Shown here: positions 55,311 to 63,529 of the stretch, piece after piece
Numbering within the stretch: position 1 is the first letter of the stretch
Layout: the number at the start of each line of letters is the position of its first letter
Origin: Mucilaginibacter pedocola
GTDB lineage: Bacteria > Bacteroidota > Bacteroidia > Sphingobacteriales > Sphingobacteriaceae
DNA: 64,000 nt
Reading direction: 5' to 3'
NCBI RefSeq assembly: GCF_002013915.1
Contig: NZ_MBTF01000036.1
Location: 1-64,000, forward strand
The notes under the pieces: model-generated
What the model was told of the DNA's origin: nothing
What the model saw: only the letters and a program-made list of their open reading frames with translations
Databases searched by the model: none
Program-made: the position numbers and the translations under genes

Positions 55311-56113
55311 TAGTATTCAACCGCCAGTTTTTTGGGCAGGGGCTTATCCGAAGGTAAGTATTTCCTGCCTTCAAACAGTTTGAGGTATTGGTATTTCAGC
55401 CGGGTGTTTTTATAAAGCATCAGGGCGATGGCAAAACCCTCTTCGCCATCCAAAAATCCCAACCGGAAAATATAACTCATCAAAAAGCAGAATACAGGCG
55501 ATAGGTACAGCTTGGCAAAGCCTGCTTTTTTGCCGGCATTGGCGTATTTAATGGCGCTTAAACGCGCGTAATGGGTAGCCTTCTTTTCGCACTCGGCAAT
55601 GTTTTGTACCGAGTAATGGTGCAGGTAACCGCCTATCTTTTTTACCCGGGCATCGGGCGGCAGCACCAGTGTTTCGTGCACCTCCGTTTCCGACCAACGC
55701 ACTTTCGTACGATTGAACAGCCGCGGGTGATGGTCGCGCCCCCAGGTGCCAAAACGGATAAGCTTATCGCCAAAGTACGACCGGAATTGGATATCATAAA
55801 CCACGCTGGCATTATCCAACGGTAATTTATGCAGGGTATTGATGAGCTGCACATCGGCTATCTCGTCGGCATCTATGCTTAATACCCAATCGTAGCGCGC
55901 CAATGCTATGCCCTTGTTTTTGTTGGCGCCATACCCATCCCAGCCCATTTGGAAGGCCCGGGCACCAAAGGCTTCGGCAATTTTTGTAGTGCCGTCGGTA
56001 CTGCCATTATCAACCACTACAATATCATTGCTTATAAAATTGGCCATTTTTAAGCATCTGCCCAAAATGGCAGCTTCGTTTTTAGTGATGATGACGATAG
56101 AAACAGGTATCAT
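55310..56113 (-). CDS. Glycosyltransferase family 2 (WaaE/KdtX-like)
   Basis: A 267-residue GT-A enzyme from ATG 56113 (a longer in-frame reading lacks family similarity). VSIVIITKNEAAILGRCL, VVDNGSTDGTTKIAEAFGA and VLSIDADEIADVQLI (DxD) are the core. FGTWGRDHHPRLFNRTKVRWSETEVHETL is characteristic of WaaE-type enzymes, which add a sugar to LPS core. First gene of the minus-strand run 56113-46698. Confidence 0.93.
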   Translation of the reverse strand: MIPVSIVIITKNEAAILGRCLKMANFISNDIVVVDNGSTDGTTKIAEAFGARAFQMGWDGYGANKNKGIALARYDWVLSIDADEIADVQLINTLHKLPLDNASVVYDIQFRSYFGDKLIRFGTWGRDHHPRLFNRTKVRWSETEVHETLVLPPDARVKKIGGYLHHYSVQNIAECEKKATHYARLSAIKYANAGKKAGFAKLYLSPVFCFLMSYIFRLGFLDGEEGFAIALMLYKNTRLKYQYLKLFEGRKYLPSDKPLPKKLAVEY

Positions 56114-56379
56114 ACGAAACAGATAACAGGTAAACATCTGCGGCAGCGCCGGCAGGTTATAAACTATATCGTACCAAAAGCGGCTTGGGTTGCCTCGCTT
56201 TTATAAATGCAGGGGCAATAATTGCGGGAGAGCTTTTAGTTGAATATTTAAAGCATTTAAAAACAGTGGTTTAAAAAGTTGTAAAATATTTTTTACATAA
56301 ACAGGCAACCTTTAGGCTTCGGGCTTCGTGATGTAGGTAGATTAGGTTAAATTTATAGGCATATAGTTTAATACCCCGC

Positions 56380-57024
56380 ATGGGCGACGAAGAGTTACAC
56401 CAACTGATACGAGGCTGTGTAAAGCAGGACCGGAAATGCCAGAAGATGCTGTATAAAGCATTCTACGGCTTTTCTATGGGTATTTGCCTGCGCTACGCCA
56501 ACAACCGCGAGGAAGCTGCCGAGGTAATGAACCAGGGCTTTTTAAAGGTATTTACGCATATAGATAGGTTCGATTTGGATAGGCCCTTTAAAGCATGGCT
56601 GGGGCGTATAATGATGAACGTATCTATAGATTACTATAGGGCAAACCTTAAAATGGCCTATACCGATGATCTGGATAAGGCAGAACACCTTACCGACGGC
56701 CAGTTGGTTGACCGTAACCTGAACTATGAAGACCTGCTGCGTATGGTGCAGCAATTGCCGCAGGCCTACCGTACGGTGTTTAACCTTTTTGCGGTTGATG
56801 GATACTCGCACGAGGAGATAGCCGAGATGCTGAACATTAGCACGGGCACCTCTAAATCGAACCTGCACAAGGCAAGGCAAAAACTTAAATTAATGGTATT
56901 AAAAGCAGAAGAAGCCGCCAACAACAACAGTAACTACAACCGGGGGATGGGTTATAACCCCATTGTGGCCATGGTAGGCAACGACATTAGGAATGCTTTT
57001 TATAATAATGGTATCAGGAGATGA
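56380..57024 (+). CDS. ECF-type RNA polymerase sigma factor
   Basis: A 214-residue sigma-70-family factor. Region 2 lies at about 10-80 (ICLRYANNREEAAEVMNQGFLKVF, with FKAWLGRIMMNVSIDYYR). Region 4 lies at about 110-170 (MVQQLPQAYRTVFNLFAVDGYSHEEIAEMLNIS, TSKSNLHKARQKL). A 40-residue Asn-rich tail follows. It overlaps the following gene by four bases, which is typical of sigma/anti-sigma pairs. It probably drives the four envelope genes downstream. Confidence 0.93.
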   Translation: MGDEELHQLIRGCVKQDRKCQKMLYKAFYGFSMGICLRYANNREEAAEVMNQGFLKVFTHIDRFDLDRPFKAWLGRIMMNVSIDYYRANLKMAYTDDLDKAEHLTDGQLVDRNLNYEDLLRMVQQLPQAYRTVFNLFAVDGYSHEEIAEMLNISTGTSKSNLHKARQKLKLMVLKAEEAANNNSNYNRGMGYNPIVAMVGNDIRNAFYNNGIRR

Positions 57025-58361
57025 AAGAGGGGGAGGAAGTAGATAAATTATTTAAAAAGCGCCTGGAGGAGCCCGGGAACAACCTCGCCTACAACGAGGA
57101 TGACTGGGACGCCCTTGAGCAAATGATGGATGCCGGTAAAAAACGCCCCCTTATAGTTTACTGGCTACCCATAGTGAGTGGCATTGCGGCAATGTTGCTG
57201 CTGGTTTTGGGCTGGTACCTGTTTAAAGGGCAAACTACCGAAGTGAAACCGGGCGATACTATTGTGAAAGCACCTACAGAGAAAAAGATAAACAACGATA
57301 CCGCTAGGACTGATGGCATTAAAGCTATTACAGGCGACTCGTTGAACAATGTTGCGGATAACAAAGCGGGGGTTGAGAATTTACAGTTGGACAGCACGCC
57401 ACTGCATACCCCGGCGGTTGCCGCAGGCAGGCTGCCGGGGCAGAACAATACCGGCACTGCCAAATTAAAGCCGGGTAATGGTATCGATATCCCGCATTTC
57501 AATAACAATGTTGCAGCGACTTCTAATATCAATAACGTAGCATCGGCAAATAACAGCAGTAATGTTAATGTTGTTAAAAAAGATACCACGCCGCCTGCTG
57601 CCAATAATGTAGCGGTTGTAAAGGTAGATACCGTTCCGCCGGGCAAAGCTAATATGGTGGCACAGCGCGATACTACGCCACCTGCTAAGCTAAATACCGA
57701 GGGGCAAAACGCAGCACAGGTTGTTGCTTCGGTAAAACCTAAGGTGAAAACCTTTGGGCCAAACCGGCCGCAATTCGCGCTTAGTGTTATTGCTTCGGGC
57801 GATGTTACGGGCGTTAACTCGTTAAGCCAGGGTAAAACAGGCAGCAACTTTGGGGCTATGTTCACGGTAAGCGTAAATAAATGGAGTTTTACAACAGGTG
57901 CCATGTATGCTATAAAACCATACGCAACATCTTTTGCCAATTACACAACAGCATATCAGTTTAAAACCGATCCCACCGAGGTGACTGCCGATTGCCGCAT
58001 GCTGGATATACCGCTTAACGTTGGGTACCGGGTATACCAAAAAGGCAAAAACAAATTCGCGCTGGGTACGGGGCTAACCTCCTACTTTATGCTGCACGAG
58101 AATTATAAATATACATACAGCTCTGCGTACGCAAACGGGCCAACCAGTTACCAGGTGCCCAACCCTAAAAACTATTTATTAAGTACAGTTAATTTAAATG
58201 CCACTTTCGAGCATCAGGTAAATTCAAAATTCAGTTTGAGTGTGCAACCCTACATGAAACTGCCAATATCGGCAGTGGGGTACAGCAACGTAAACCTGCA
58301 TACCGCAGGGGTTGCCGTGGGCTTCAACTGGAATATCAATTCATTCACCAAACCAAAGTAA
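57021..58361 (+). CDS. Inner-membrane segment plus outer-membrane barrel protein, candidate anti-sigma
   Basis: A 446-residue protein with three parts. Residues 1-42 are cytosolic and charged (DKLFKKRLEEPGNNLAYNEDDWDALEQMM), as in short anti-sigma domains. Residues 43-68 are one helix. Residues 70-240 form a Pro/Thr/Asn-rich linker with three DTxPP units at 188, 203 and 217. Residues 248-446 look like an outer-membrane beta-barrel (FALSVIASGDVTGVN..., LDIPLNVGYRVYQKGKNKFALGTG, LNATFEHQVNSKFSLSVQPYMKLPIS). Its position after an ECF factor suggests a signalling link across the envelope. Overlaps the sigma gene (57021-57024). Confidence 0.8.
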   Translation: MKEGEEVDKLFKKRLEEPGNNLAYNEDDWDALEQMMDAGKKRPLIVYWLPIVSGIAAMLLLVLGWYLFKGQTTEVKPGDTIVKAPTEKKINNDTARTDGIKAITGDSLNNVADNKAGVENLQLDSTPLHTPAVAAGRLPGQNNTGTAKLKPGNGIDIPHFNNNVAATSNINNVASANNSSNVNVVKKDTTPPAANNVAVVKVDTVPPGKANMVAQRDTTPPAKLNTEGQNAAQVVASVKPKVKTFGPNRPQFALSVIASGDVTGVNSLSQGKTGSNFGAMFTVSVNKWSFTTGAMYAIKPYATSFANYTTAYQFKTDPTEVTADCRMLDIPLNVGYRVYQKGKNKFALGTGLTSYFMLHENYKYTYSSAYANGPTSYQVPNPKNYLLSTVNLNATFEHQVNSKFSLSVQPYMKLPISAVGYSNVNLHTAGVAVGFNWNINSFTKPK

Positions 58362-58362
58362 C

Positions 58363-58914
58363 ATGAAGTACATCTGCCTTATTTTACTTGCCTGGTTAAG
58401 CATCAAAAACCAGGCGAGCCAGGACCTCTATGCCTGTAAAAACGTAAAAGTAAGTTTGTTTTCGAGTGCCCCGCTGGAAGATATCACAGCATCTACCAGC
58501 ACCGGAACCTCGGTTTACAACCCTGCCACCGGCGATCTGGCCTTTAGCGTAAACATCCGCTCGTTCCAGTTCCCCAAATCGTTAATGCAGGAGCATTTTA
58601 ACGAGAACTACATGGAAAGCGACAAATACCCTAAAGCCACTTTCAAAGGGAAGATTAAAGAAACCATCGATGTAACTAAAAACGGCACTTACCCGGTAAC
58701 CGCCACCGGCGACCTGCAGGTGCACGGCGTTACCCAAACCCGCACCATTACCGGCACTGCCGTGGTAAACAATGGCACGGTGAGCCTGTCATCAGAGTTT
58801 ATGGTAAAATGCGCCGACCATAAAATAGAGATACCCACGCTGGTATTTAAAAAGATAGCCGAAAGCATCAAGATGAATGTATCGGGCACTTACACAGTGG
58901 CCAAGAGCAGCTAA
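58363..58914 (+). CDS. YceI-family lipocalin-like protein
   Basis: A 183-residue exported protein; I chose ATG 58363 (MKYICLILLAWL, a signal peptide), as the longer frame overlaps the upstream gene. The YceI fold is seen in DLAFSVNIRSFQFPKSLMQEHFNENYMESDKYPKATFKG, in which the family's -M-x-x-HFxxxxY-MES-KYP motif is intact. YceI proteins bind isoprenoids such as polyprenyl quinones. It follows the barrel gene by one base. Confidence 0.92.
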   Translation: MKYICLILLAWLSIKNQASQDLYACKNVKVSLFSSAPLEDITASTSTGTSVYNPATGDLAFSVNIRSFQFPKSLMQEHFNENYMESDKYPKATFKGKIKETIDVTKNGTYPVTATGDLQVHGVTQTRTITGTAVVNNGTVSLSSEFMVKCADHKIEIPTLVFKKIAESIKMNVSGTYTVAKSS

Positions 58915-58939
58915 AAACCCTACACAAAAACTATACTCC

Positions 58940-59893
58940 ATGAAAAAGCTAATTTTAATTGCGGCCTGCGCTGCGATAAGTACCGGGCTATGCGCGCAAA
59001 CCAAGCCCGCCGAGAGCAAATCGGCCGCCGATTCCCTGTTGAACAGTATGGATGCCGGTAACACCAAGGCCGAGCCGGTAATTGCCACCTTCAAATCTAC
59101 AAGGCTTATTTTAGGTGCCACTACCGAAACCGTTAAAAAGAACAACCTTAACTTTTTGGTGATACACCGTTTTGGCGATATAGGCGGCTCGGAAGGCGGG
59201 GGTAAAACGCTTTTCGGGCTGGATAATTCGAGCGATATCTACATCGGGTTCGAATACGGCCTAAGCGATAACCTCGATATCGACTTTGGCCGCAGCAAGT
59301 ACAACCAACAGGTAGACCTGGGGCTGAAATACGCCATGTTGCACCAAACATCAGACGATGCCACACCCTTTGCCATTACGCTTTTGGGCAAAACAGGCGT
59401 AAAGGCCTACACCGCCAACCAGGGCGAATTCCCAACTTTTGCCGATAGGCTGGATTATGTAGCGCAGGCCATTATCGCCCGCAAGTTCTCGAGCAACTTC
59501 TCGCTGCAATTAACGCCAACTTTTGTGAGGCATAACTCGCCTTTCCCGTTTTTGGCGGGTAACAACCGTGGCTTTTTTGCATTGGGCGCAGCGGGCCGCC
59601 TAAAGGTTACCAAGCGCATGGGTATCGTGGTTGATTATGCGCATCCCTTCTCCTCCTTCCGCGACAAAGCAACAGGCGATAATGCCTTTTACGACCCGCT
59701 GGGTATAGGTATAGAAATAGAGACCGGTGGCCACGTGTTCACTATTGTGTTCAGCAATACCAAAGCCATTAGCGAGGCCAGCTACCTGGCGGGCAGCCAA
59801 AGCGATTGGGGTAAAGGGCAATTCAGGCTGGGCTTTACCATCTCGAGGATGTTCAGTTTCAACAAAAAAGCAAAAGAAGGTAAAACATACTAA
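58940..59893 (+). CDS. DUF5777 beta-barrel protein
   Basis: A 317-residue protein with a signal peptide (KKLILIAACAAISTGLCAQ). DUF5777 is a Bacteroidota outer-membrane barrel family of unknown function. The blocks NNLNFLVIHRFGDIGGSEGGGKTLFGLDNSSDIYIGFEYG and NLDIDFGRSKYNQQVDLGLKY are its hallmark, and RLGFTISRMFSFN is the last strand. I chose ATG 58940 over an upstream frame. It follows YceI by 25 bases. Confidence 0.9.
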   Translation: MKKLILIAACAAISTGLCAQTKPAESKSAADSLLNSMDAGNTKAEPVIATFKSTRLILGATTETVKKNNLNFLVIHRFGDIGGSEGGGKTLFGLDNSSDIYIGFEYGLSDNLDIDFGRSKYNQQVDLGLKYAMLHQTSDDATPFAITLLGKTGVKAYTANQGEFPTFADRLDYVAQAIIARKFSSNFSLQLTPTFVRHNSPFPFLAGNNRGFFALGAAGRLKVTKRMGIVVDYAHPFSSFRDKATGDNAFYDPLGIGIEIETGGHVFTIVFSNTKAISEASYLAGSQSDWGKGQFRLGFTISRMFSFNKKAKEGKTY

Positions 59894-59905
59894 ATACAAC
59901 ATACC

Positions 59906-60331
59906 ATGGAAAGACAAGAATTTTTAGCAAAGCTGGGTATTACCCTGGCGGCTGTTTGCACCGGATGCAGTTTAGTATCATGCGGCAGCAATCCCAAAAA
60001 CGAAGACCCTACGCCAACAACCGATGGCAATATATTTACCACCAACCTGGATAGCGAACTACTTAACGTGGGCGATGCCAAAGTATCCAACGGCGTAATT
60101 TTAGCACGCACCGCGCCCGGCAACACTGCCGATGCATTTTCGGCCGTACAGGTGGCTTGTACGCATGAAGGAGCGTTTATTAACTATAATAATACTGCAG
60201 GGTTATACATATGCCCGCTGCATGGCAGCCGTTTTAGTACTACCGGTAGCGTAGTTCAGGGCCCCGCTGTTAATGCGCTGAAGAAATACAATGTGGTGAT
60301 TACCGGTACAAGTTTGGCGGTAAGGGCGTAG
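59906..60331 (+). CDS. Rieske 2Fe-2S lipoprotein
   Basis: A 141-residue exported iron-sulfur protein. Lipobox LVSC (Cys26) after a hydrophobic segment. Cluster ligands C85 and H87 (VACTHEGA), then C103 and H106 (CPLHGSRF): two Cys and two His of a Rieske domain. The second Cys of the usual disulphide pair (CTHxGC) is Ala90 here, and the paired Cys at CPxHGS is absent too, so it lacks the disulphide typical of bc1-type Rieske proteins. It is a likely electron carrier at the periplasmic or outer membrane. Confidence 0.92.
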   Translation: MERQEFLAKLGITLAAVCTGCSLVSCGSNPKNEDPTPTTDGNIFTTNLDSELLNVGDAKVSNGVILARTAPGNTADAFSAVQVACTHEGAFINYNNTAGLYICPLHGSRFSTTGSVVQGPAVNALKKYNVVITGTSLAVRA

Positions 60332-60344
60332 GGCGATCGTCTTC

Positions 60345-60381
60345 AACCATAGCGATGGGTTTCAAACCCATCGCTATGGTT
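60345..60381. repeat. Perfect 18-base palindrome
   Basis: AACCATAGCGATGGGTTT (60345-60362), one C, and its exact inverse AAACCCATCGCTATGGTT (60364-60381). Thirty-seven bases symmetrical around the centre, 13 bases past the Rieske stop. Confidence 0.85.
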
Positions 60382-60412
60382 AAGCGCAAAAAATAAATGT
60401 TTAATTAGGGGG

Positions 60413-60446
60413 CGGTCCATTTCTGAAAAGAATGGGCCGTTTTTTA
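60413..60446. terminator. Terminator between convergent genes
   Basis: CGGTCCATT (60413-60421) pairs with AATGGGCCG (60431-60439) with one G-T pair, a 9-base loop, and T6 at 60440-60445. It ends the Rieske transcript and may also serve the opposite strand. Confidence 0.7.
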
Positions 60447-60462
60447 TTTATTGGCGGGTACA

Positions 60463-61434
60463 TTAATCGGTTACCACAACAATTTTCCCCTTTGCTATAT
60501 TGCTGTCCATCAAGCGGTGTGCCTCCACTATTTCATCCAACTTAAACACTTTGGCGGTCTTTATTTTTACCATACCTGCTTTTACCTCGCGTACAAAATT
60601 TTGGAAATGCTCTGCACTTATGCGTATTTGCCCGCTATCATAAACGGTTAAGTTTACCGCGGCGGGGATAAATTCCATGGGGCTAAATTCCGGTACTGAC
60701 CATTGTTCGGACAGCATACCCGTCATGCAAACCGAACCTCCAATTGAGGCGCATTGCAACGAATCTTTAAGGGCTAATGTGCCTACCAGTTCTAAAACAT
60801 GGTTTACGCCTGCGGGGTGCAGGGCTTTTAGTTGCAGCGCAAGTTGTCCATCGTCTATCAAAACTTCGTGTGCGCCGTTTTGCAATAGTGCTTCGCGGCT
60901 TTCGGGTTTGCGGGTGGTGGCAATTACCCGCAACCCGGCGTTTTTGGCAAGTTGGGCTGCCAATAGGCCGATCGACGATGTGCCACCGCGTATAAGCAGG
61001 CTTTGCCCTTTTTTAATTCTTAGTGCTACATGCAACGAACCATAAACGGTTTGGAACATTTCGGGCAGGGCACCAAGTACTTCCCAGGGCAATACGCTCT
61101 CAAAGGGTATAATGATCTGTTTCGGTAGCACGGTGTATTCGGCATAACTGCCGTCGTAGTCCCTACCCATGCCGCCCATAAAGGCGGCTATTTTTTGCCC
61201 GGGTTTGTACTCGCCGGAGGCATCGGTAACTACTTCGCCCACACATTCTATGCCCAATATCCGTGGGAACTGCACGCCGGGCGAGTAACCTTTCCGCGTC
61301 ATCAATTCCGAGCGGTTGAGCCCAAAGGCTTTTACTTTCACCAGTAGCTGCCCCTCGCCGGGAGTGGGTATAGGGCGCTCTTCTATAGCGAAGTTCTCCG
61401 GGCCGCCCGCTGTGTAGATCACTGCTGCTTTCAT
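60463..61434 (-). CDS. Medium-chain alcohol dehydrogenase/quinone oxidoreductase
   Basis: A 323-residue MDR enzyme: start MKAAVIYTAGGPENFAIEER, ILGIECVGEVV, and the Rossmann block SLLIRGGTSSIGLLAAQLAKNAGLRVIATTRKPE (about 142-175, in parts). No zinc-binding Cys/His set is apparent, so it belongs to the NADPH:quinone reductase branch. It lies 3 bases after the hydrolase gene on the minus strand. Confidence 0.9.
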   Translation of the reverse strand: MKAAVIYTAGGPENFAIEERPIPTPGEGQLLVKVKAFGLNRSELMTRKGYSPGVQFPRILGIECVGEVVTDASGEYKPGQKIAAFMGGMGRDYDGSYAEYTVLPKQIIIPFESVLPWEVLGALPEMFQTVYGSLHVALRIKKGQSLLIRGGTSSIGLLAAQLAKNAGLRVIATTRKPESREALLQNGAHEVLIDDGQLALQLKALHPAGVNHVLELVGTLALKDSLQCASIGGSVCMTGMLSEQWSVPEFSPMEFIPAAVNLTVYDSGQIRISAEHFQNFVREVKAGMVKIKTAKVFKLDEIVEAHRLMDSNIAKGKIVVVTD

Positions 61435-61437
61435 ATG

Positions 61438-62304
61438 TTACTTATTTAAAAAAGGGACGATACTATCCCATACAGCCGGAAAGTTTACCAAAAAGACCGG
61501 GTGCGGTGCGTTTGGGATTATACTGAGCTGGCTGTTAGGTATCATTTGATATGCCGCAATTATCGTAGCAAGCGGCGCATTTTGGTCCCGTTCGCCTGCC
61601 ATTACCAGCACCGGGCATTTAATGATGGCAAATTGTTTTTTGCTTATCTCCATGCTGTTATAAAAATCAGCCAGGTTATCCCAATATACTTGCAGGCGGC
61701 CGGGCTGCGGCATTAGAGCGAGTTGTTGTTTCCAATAAGCGCTATCGGCCTTAAATGCCGTTTTGGTATCTAATATCACTTTGCGTAAGCCGGGTGTTTG
61801 TTCGCCTGCACCAACGGCTATCAGCTTTTTTACCCGTTGCGGGTACATGCCTGCCACAATGTAGCCAGTGTAAGCACCATCGCTAAAGCCAAGAATGTTC
61901 ACGCTATCGCGGGTTTCGGCATTTATCACGGCTATTATATCGTTGGCTTTTAATTCGGCAGTAACAGGTAGGCGGCCTATTTCTGATTTGCCGTGCCCGC
62001 GGGTGCCAACAGCTATCACGCGGTAGCGTGTGGCAAGGCTATCAATAAACCTCCCCATTTCCTGCATCGAGCCGTACACGCCACCATGCAATACCACAAA
62101 GGGCTCACCTTTGCCATAAACTTCGTAATATATTTTGGCATCGCCCGCGTTTGCATATTTGCCCGCGGCCGGGTTGTTGCCGTAGGGTATTCCCCCTGCG
62201 GATGGCGTGGTTACCTGCATAAAATGCCGTGGCGGCAAAGGTTTGGTTTGTCCGCTTACATTAAGGCTTATGGCGAGCGTAGCTGACAGTATTAAGGCTT
62301 TCAT
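61438..62304 (-). CDS. Exported alpha/beta hydrolase
   Basis: A 288-residue alpha/beta hydrolase with a signal peptide (MKALILSATLAISLNVSGQ). FVVLHGGVYGSMQEMG is the oxyanion strand; VGTRGHGKSEIG; nucleophile elbow GFSDGAYTG; the acid Asp in AGERDQNAPL; the His in PNAPHPVFLV. Substrate not apparent. It sits between the DinB gene (4 bases) and the oxidoreductase (3 bases), so the three are probably cotranscribed. Confidence 0.9.
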   Translation of the reverse strand: MKALILSATLAISLNVSGQTKPLPPRHFMQVTTPSAGGIPYGNNPAAGKYANAGDAKIYYEVYGKGEPFVVLHGGVYGSMQEMGRFIDSLATRYRVIAVGTRGHGKSEIGRLPVTAELKANDIIAVINAETRDSVNILGFSDGAYTGYIVAGMYPQRVKKLIAVGAGEQTPGLRKVILDTKTAFKADSAYWKQQLALMPQPGRLQVYWDNLADFYNSMEISKKQFAIIKCPVLVMAGERDQNAPLATIIAAYQMIPNSQLSIIPNAPHPVFLVNFPAVWDSIVPFLNK

Positions 62305-62307
62305 GGC

Positions 62308-62838
62308 TTAAAACAGTTTTTCGCCCGGTGCTTTTTGTAAACCGGCAAGGTGAAGGTATGGTGCAGTTTGCCCGCGTTGGTGGGTTTGGTGCTCGAAGGC
62401 TTTTTCAAAAACTTGCTTACGCGACAGATCGAACCGTCCGAAGAGTTTTATTTGTTCGTTCAGTTTCTCGGGTGTTAACTTTTTCAGGGATGCAATTACA
62501 AAATCGTAACTATCTAATACCGATTTAGTGACGCCTGCTTTTGAAACATCTGTTGTTTTTTCTAATGCACCCATCCCGATAGGGCTTGTTTCGCCCGAGG
62601 CTGCTGAAGCAAAGCCGTAATTGGTATCGGCCAGGTGGAGCATTTGGGCAGCAAAGCTGCGCATTTCGGGCGTTGGCTTTAGCCCATACGACGCTTCGGG
62701 CATAGCATCAAGGTATTCTTTGGTGTAGGCTTTGGCGCGTTCCCAGTCTTTTAAAAGAGCATCGTTCGGCGTTTGTGCTTTGATGGTTGTGCTGCATAAA
62801 ATGATGCACAATGCGGCAAGTAGTTTTATTGCTTTCAT
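62308..62838 (-). CDS. DinB-family protein (exported)
   Basis: A 176-residue protein with a signal peptide (MKAIKLLAALCIILCSTTIKAQ). The DinB four-helix fold is indicated by TPEMRSFAAQMLHLADTNYGFASAASG and the metal-ligand region FEHQTHQRGQTAPYLHLAGL, with the typical H-x3-H. DinB members are thiol- or metal-dependent transferases or hydrolases. Being exported, a cytosolic thiol partner is unlikely. Confidence 0.9.
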   Translation of the reverse strand: MKAIKLLAALCIILCSTTIKAQTPNDALLKDWERAKAYTKEYLDAMPEASYGLKPTPEMRSFAAQMLHLADTNYGFASAASGETSPIGMGALEKTTDVSKAGVTKSVLDSYDFVIASLKKLTPEKLNEQIKLFGRFDLSRKQVFEKAFEHQTHQRGQTAPYLHLAGLQKAPGEKLF

Positions 62839-62889
62839 GAGTTTTAATTATGAAAGCAAAGGTCGAGCAGATGGCGCAACTCAACCCAT

Positions 62890-62912
62890 AAGGTATTTTA
62901 AGAAATACCCTT
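62890..62912. promoter_or_regulatory. Hairpin between the Crp/Fnr and DinB genes
   Basis: AAGGTATTT (62890-62898) with AAATACCCTT (62903-62912), allowing one bulge, in a 89-base gap. It could be an operator for the adjacent Crp/Fnr regulator or a weak terminator. Confidence 0.3.
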
Positions 62913-62927
62913 AAGATAGTTTAAGAA

Positions 62928-63527
62928 TTAGCTTTGCTGGGTATGCTTTTTGCGAATAGTGCTCAGAAATTCAGGTGTAACGCCGATATAAGATGCTATT
63001 TGGGTGTTTGGCAGGCGGTTTGCCAATTTAGGGTATTGTTTCAGGAAAGCCTCATAGCGCTCGTCTGCGGATAGGCTGATGTTTTGTAGCACGCGGTTCT
63101 GCAATGCGATATACTTTTGCTCGATAATGACCCGGAAATTATGATCGATGGTGTGGTGGTTAGAGTACAGGTATAAAAGGTCCTGGTGTTTTATTTGCAG
63201 CACTTCTGTTGGCTCTACGGCCTCAATGTATAGCAGGCTGGGCTTTTCGTCGTAAAAACTACTTAAGTCTGTAGCCCAATCATTTTCGGCAATAAATTGG
63301 ATGTTGTGTTCCTTACCGTTCTTATCTACGGCATACATTTTAAGGCAGCCCGAAACCACAAATGAGAAGTGCCGGCACACATCTCCTTGTTGCAATAAAA
63401 ATTGACGACGTTTTACACGTTTTTGAGTGAGCCGAATAGCAAATGCTTCCTCCTCTGCCGGGCTAAGTGCAAAATAGTTTTTAAAATATGTAGTCAGTTG
63501 TTCTATCAAACCTATCAAACCTATCAA
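62928..63527 (-). CDS. Crp/Fnr-family regulator
   Basis: A 199-residue reading with a cyclic-nucleotide-binding-like domain (about 20-130: RRQFLLQQGDVCRHFSFVVSGCLKMYAVDKNGKEHNIQFI) and a short C-terminal HTH (LPNTQIASYIGVTPEFLSTIRKK). No Cys cluster for Fe-S, so not an Fnr proper. There is no ATG near the start: TTG codons at 63527, 63518 and 63509 are all in frame within a 3x9-base tandem repeat. The most family-like is the last (IEQLTTYFKNYF). It starts 2 bases after the acyltransferase stop. Confidence 0.88.
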   Translation of the reverse strand: MIGLIGLIEQLTTYFKNYFALSPAEEEAFAIRLTQKRVKRRQFLLQQGDVCRHFSFVVSGCLKMYAVDKNGKEHNIQFIAENDWATDLSSFYDEKPSLLYIEAVEPTEVLQIKHQDLLYLYSNHHTIDHNFRVIIEQKYIALQNRVLQNISLSADERYEAFLKQYPKLANRLPNTQIASYIGVTPEFLSTIRKKHTQQS

Positions 63528-63529
63528 AC
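63503..63529. repeat. Three tandem 9-base repeats at the Crp/Fnr start
   Basis: CTATCAAAC repeats exactly three times (63503-63511, 63512-63520, 63521-63529); on the coding strand each unit reads GTTTGATAG and holds one in-frame TTG. Confidence 0.9.

Noticed and set aside
57158-57940. Long open frame on the minus strand inside the barrel gene (260 codons)
   Set aside because: Its composition mirrors the low-complexity linker on the plus strand; no credible start or domain.
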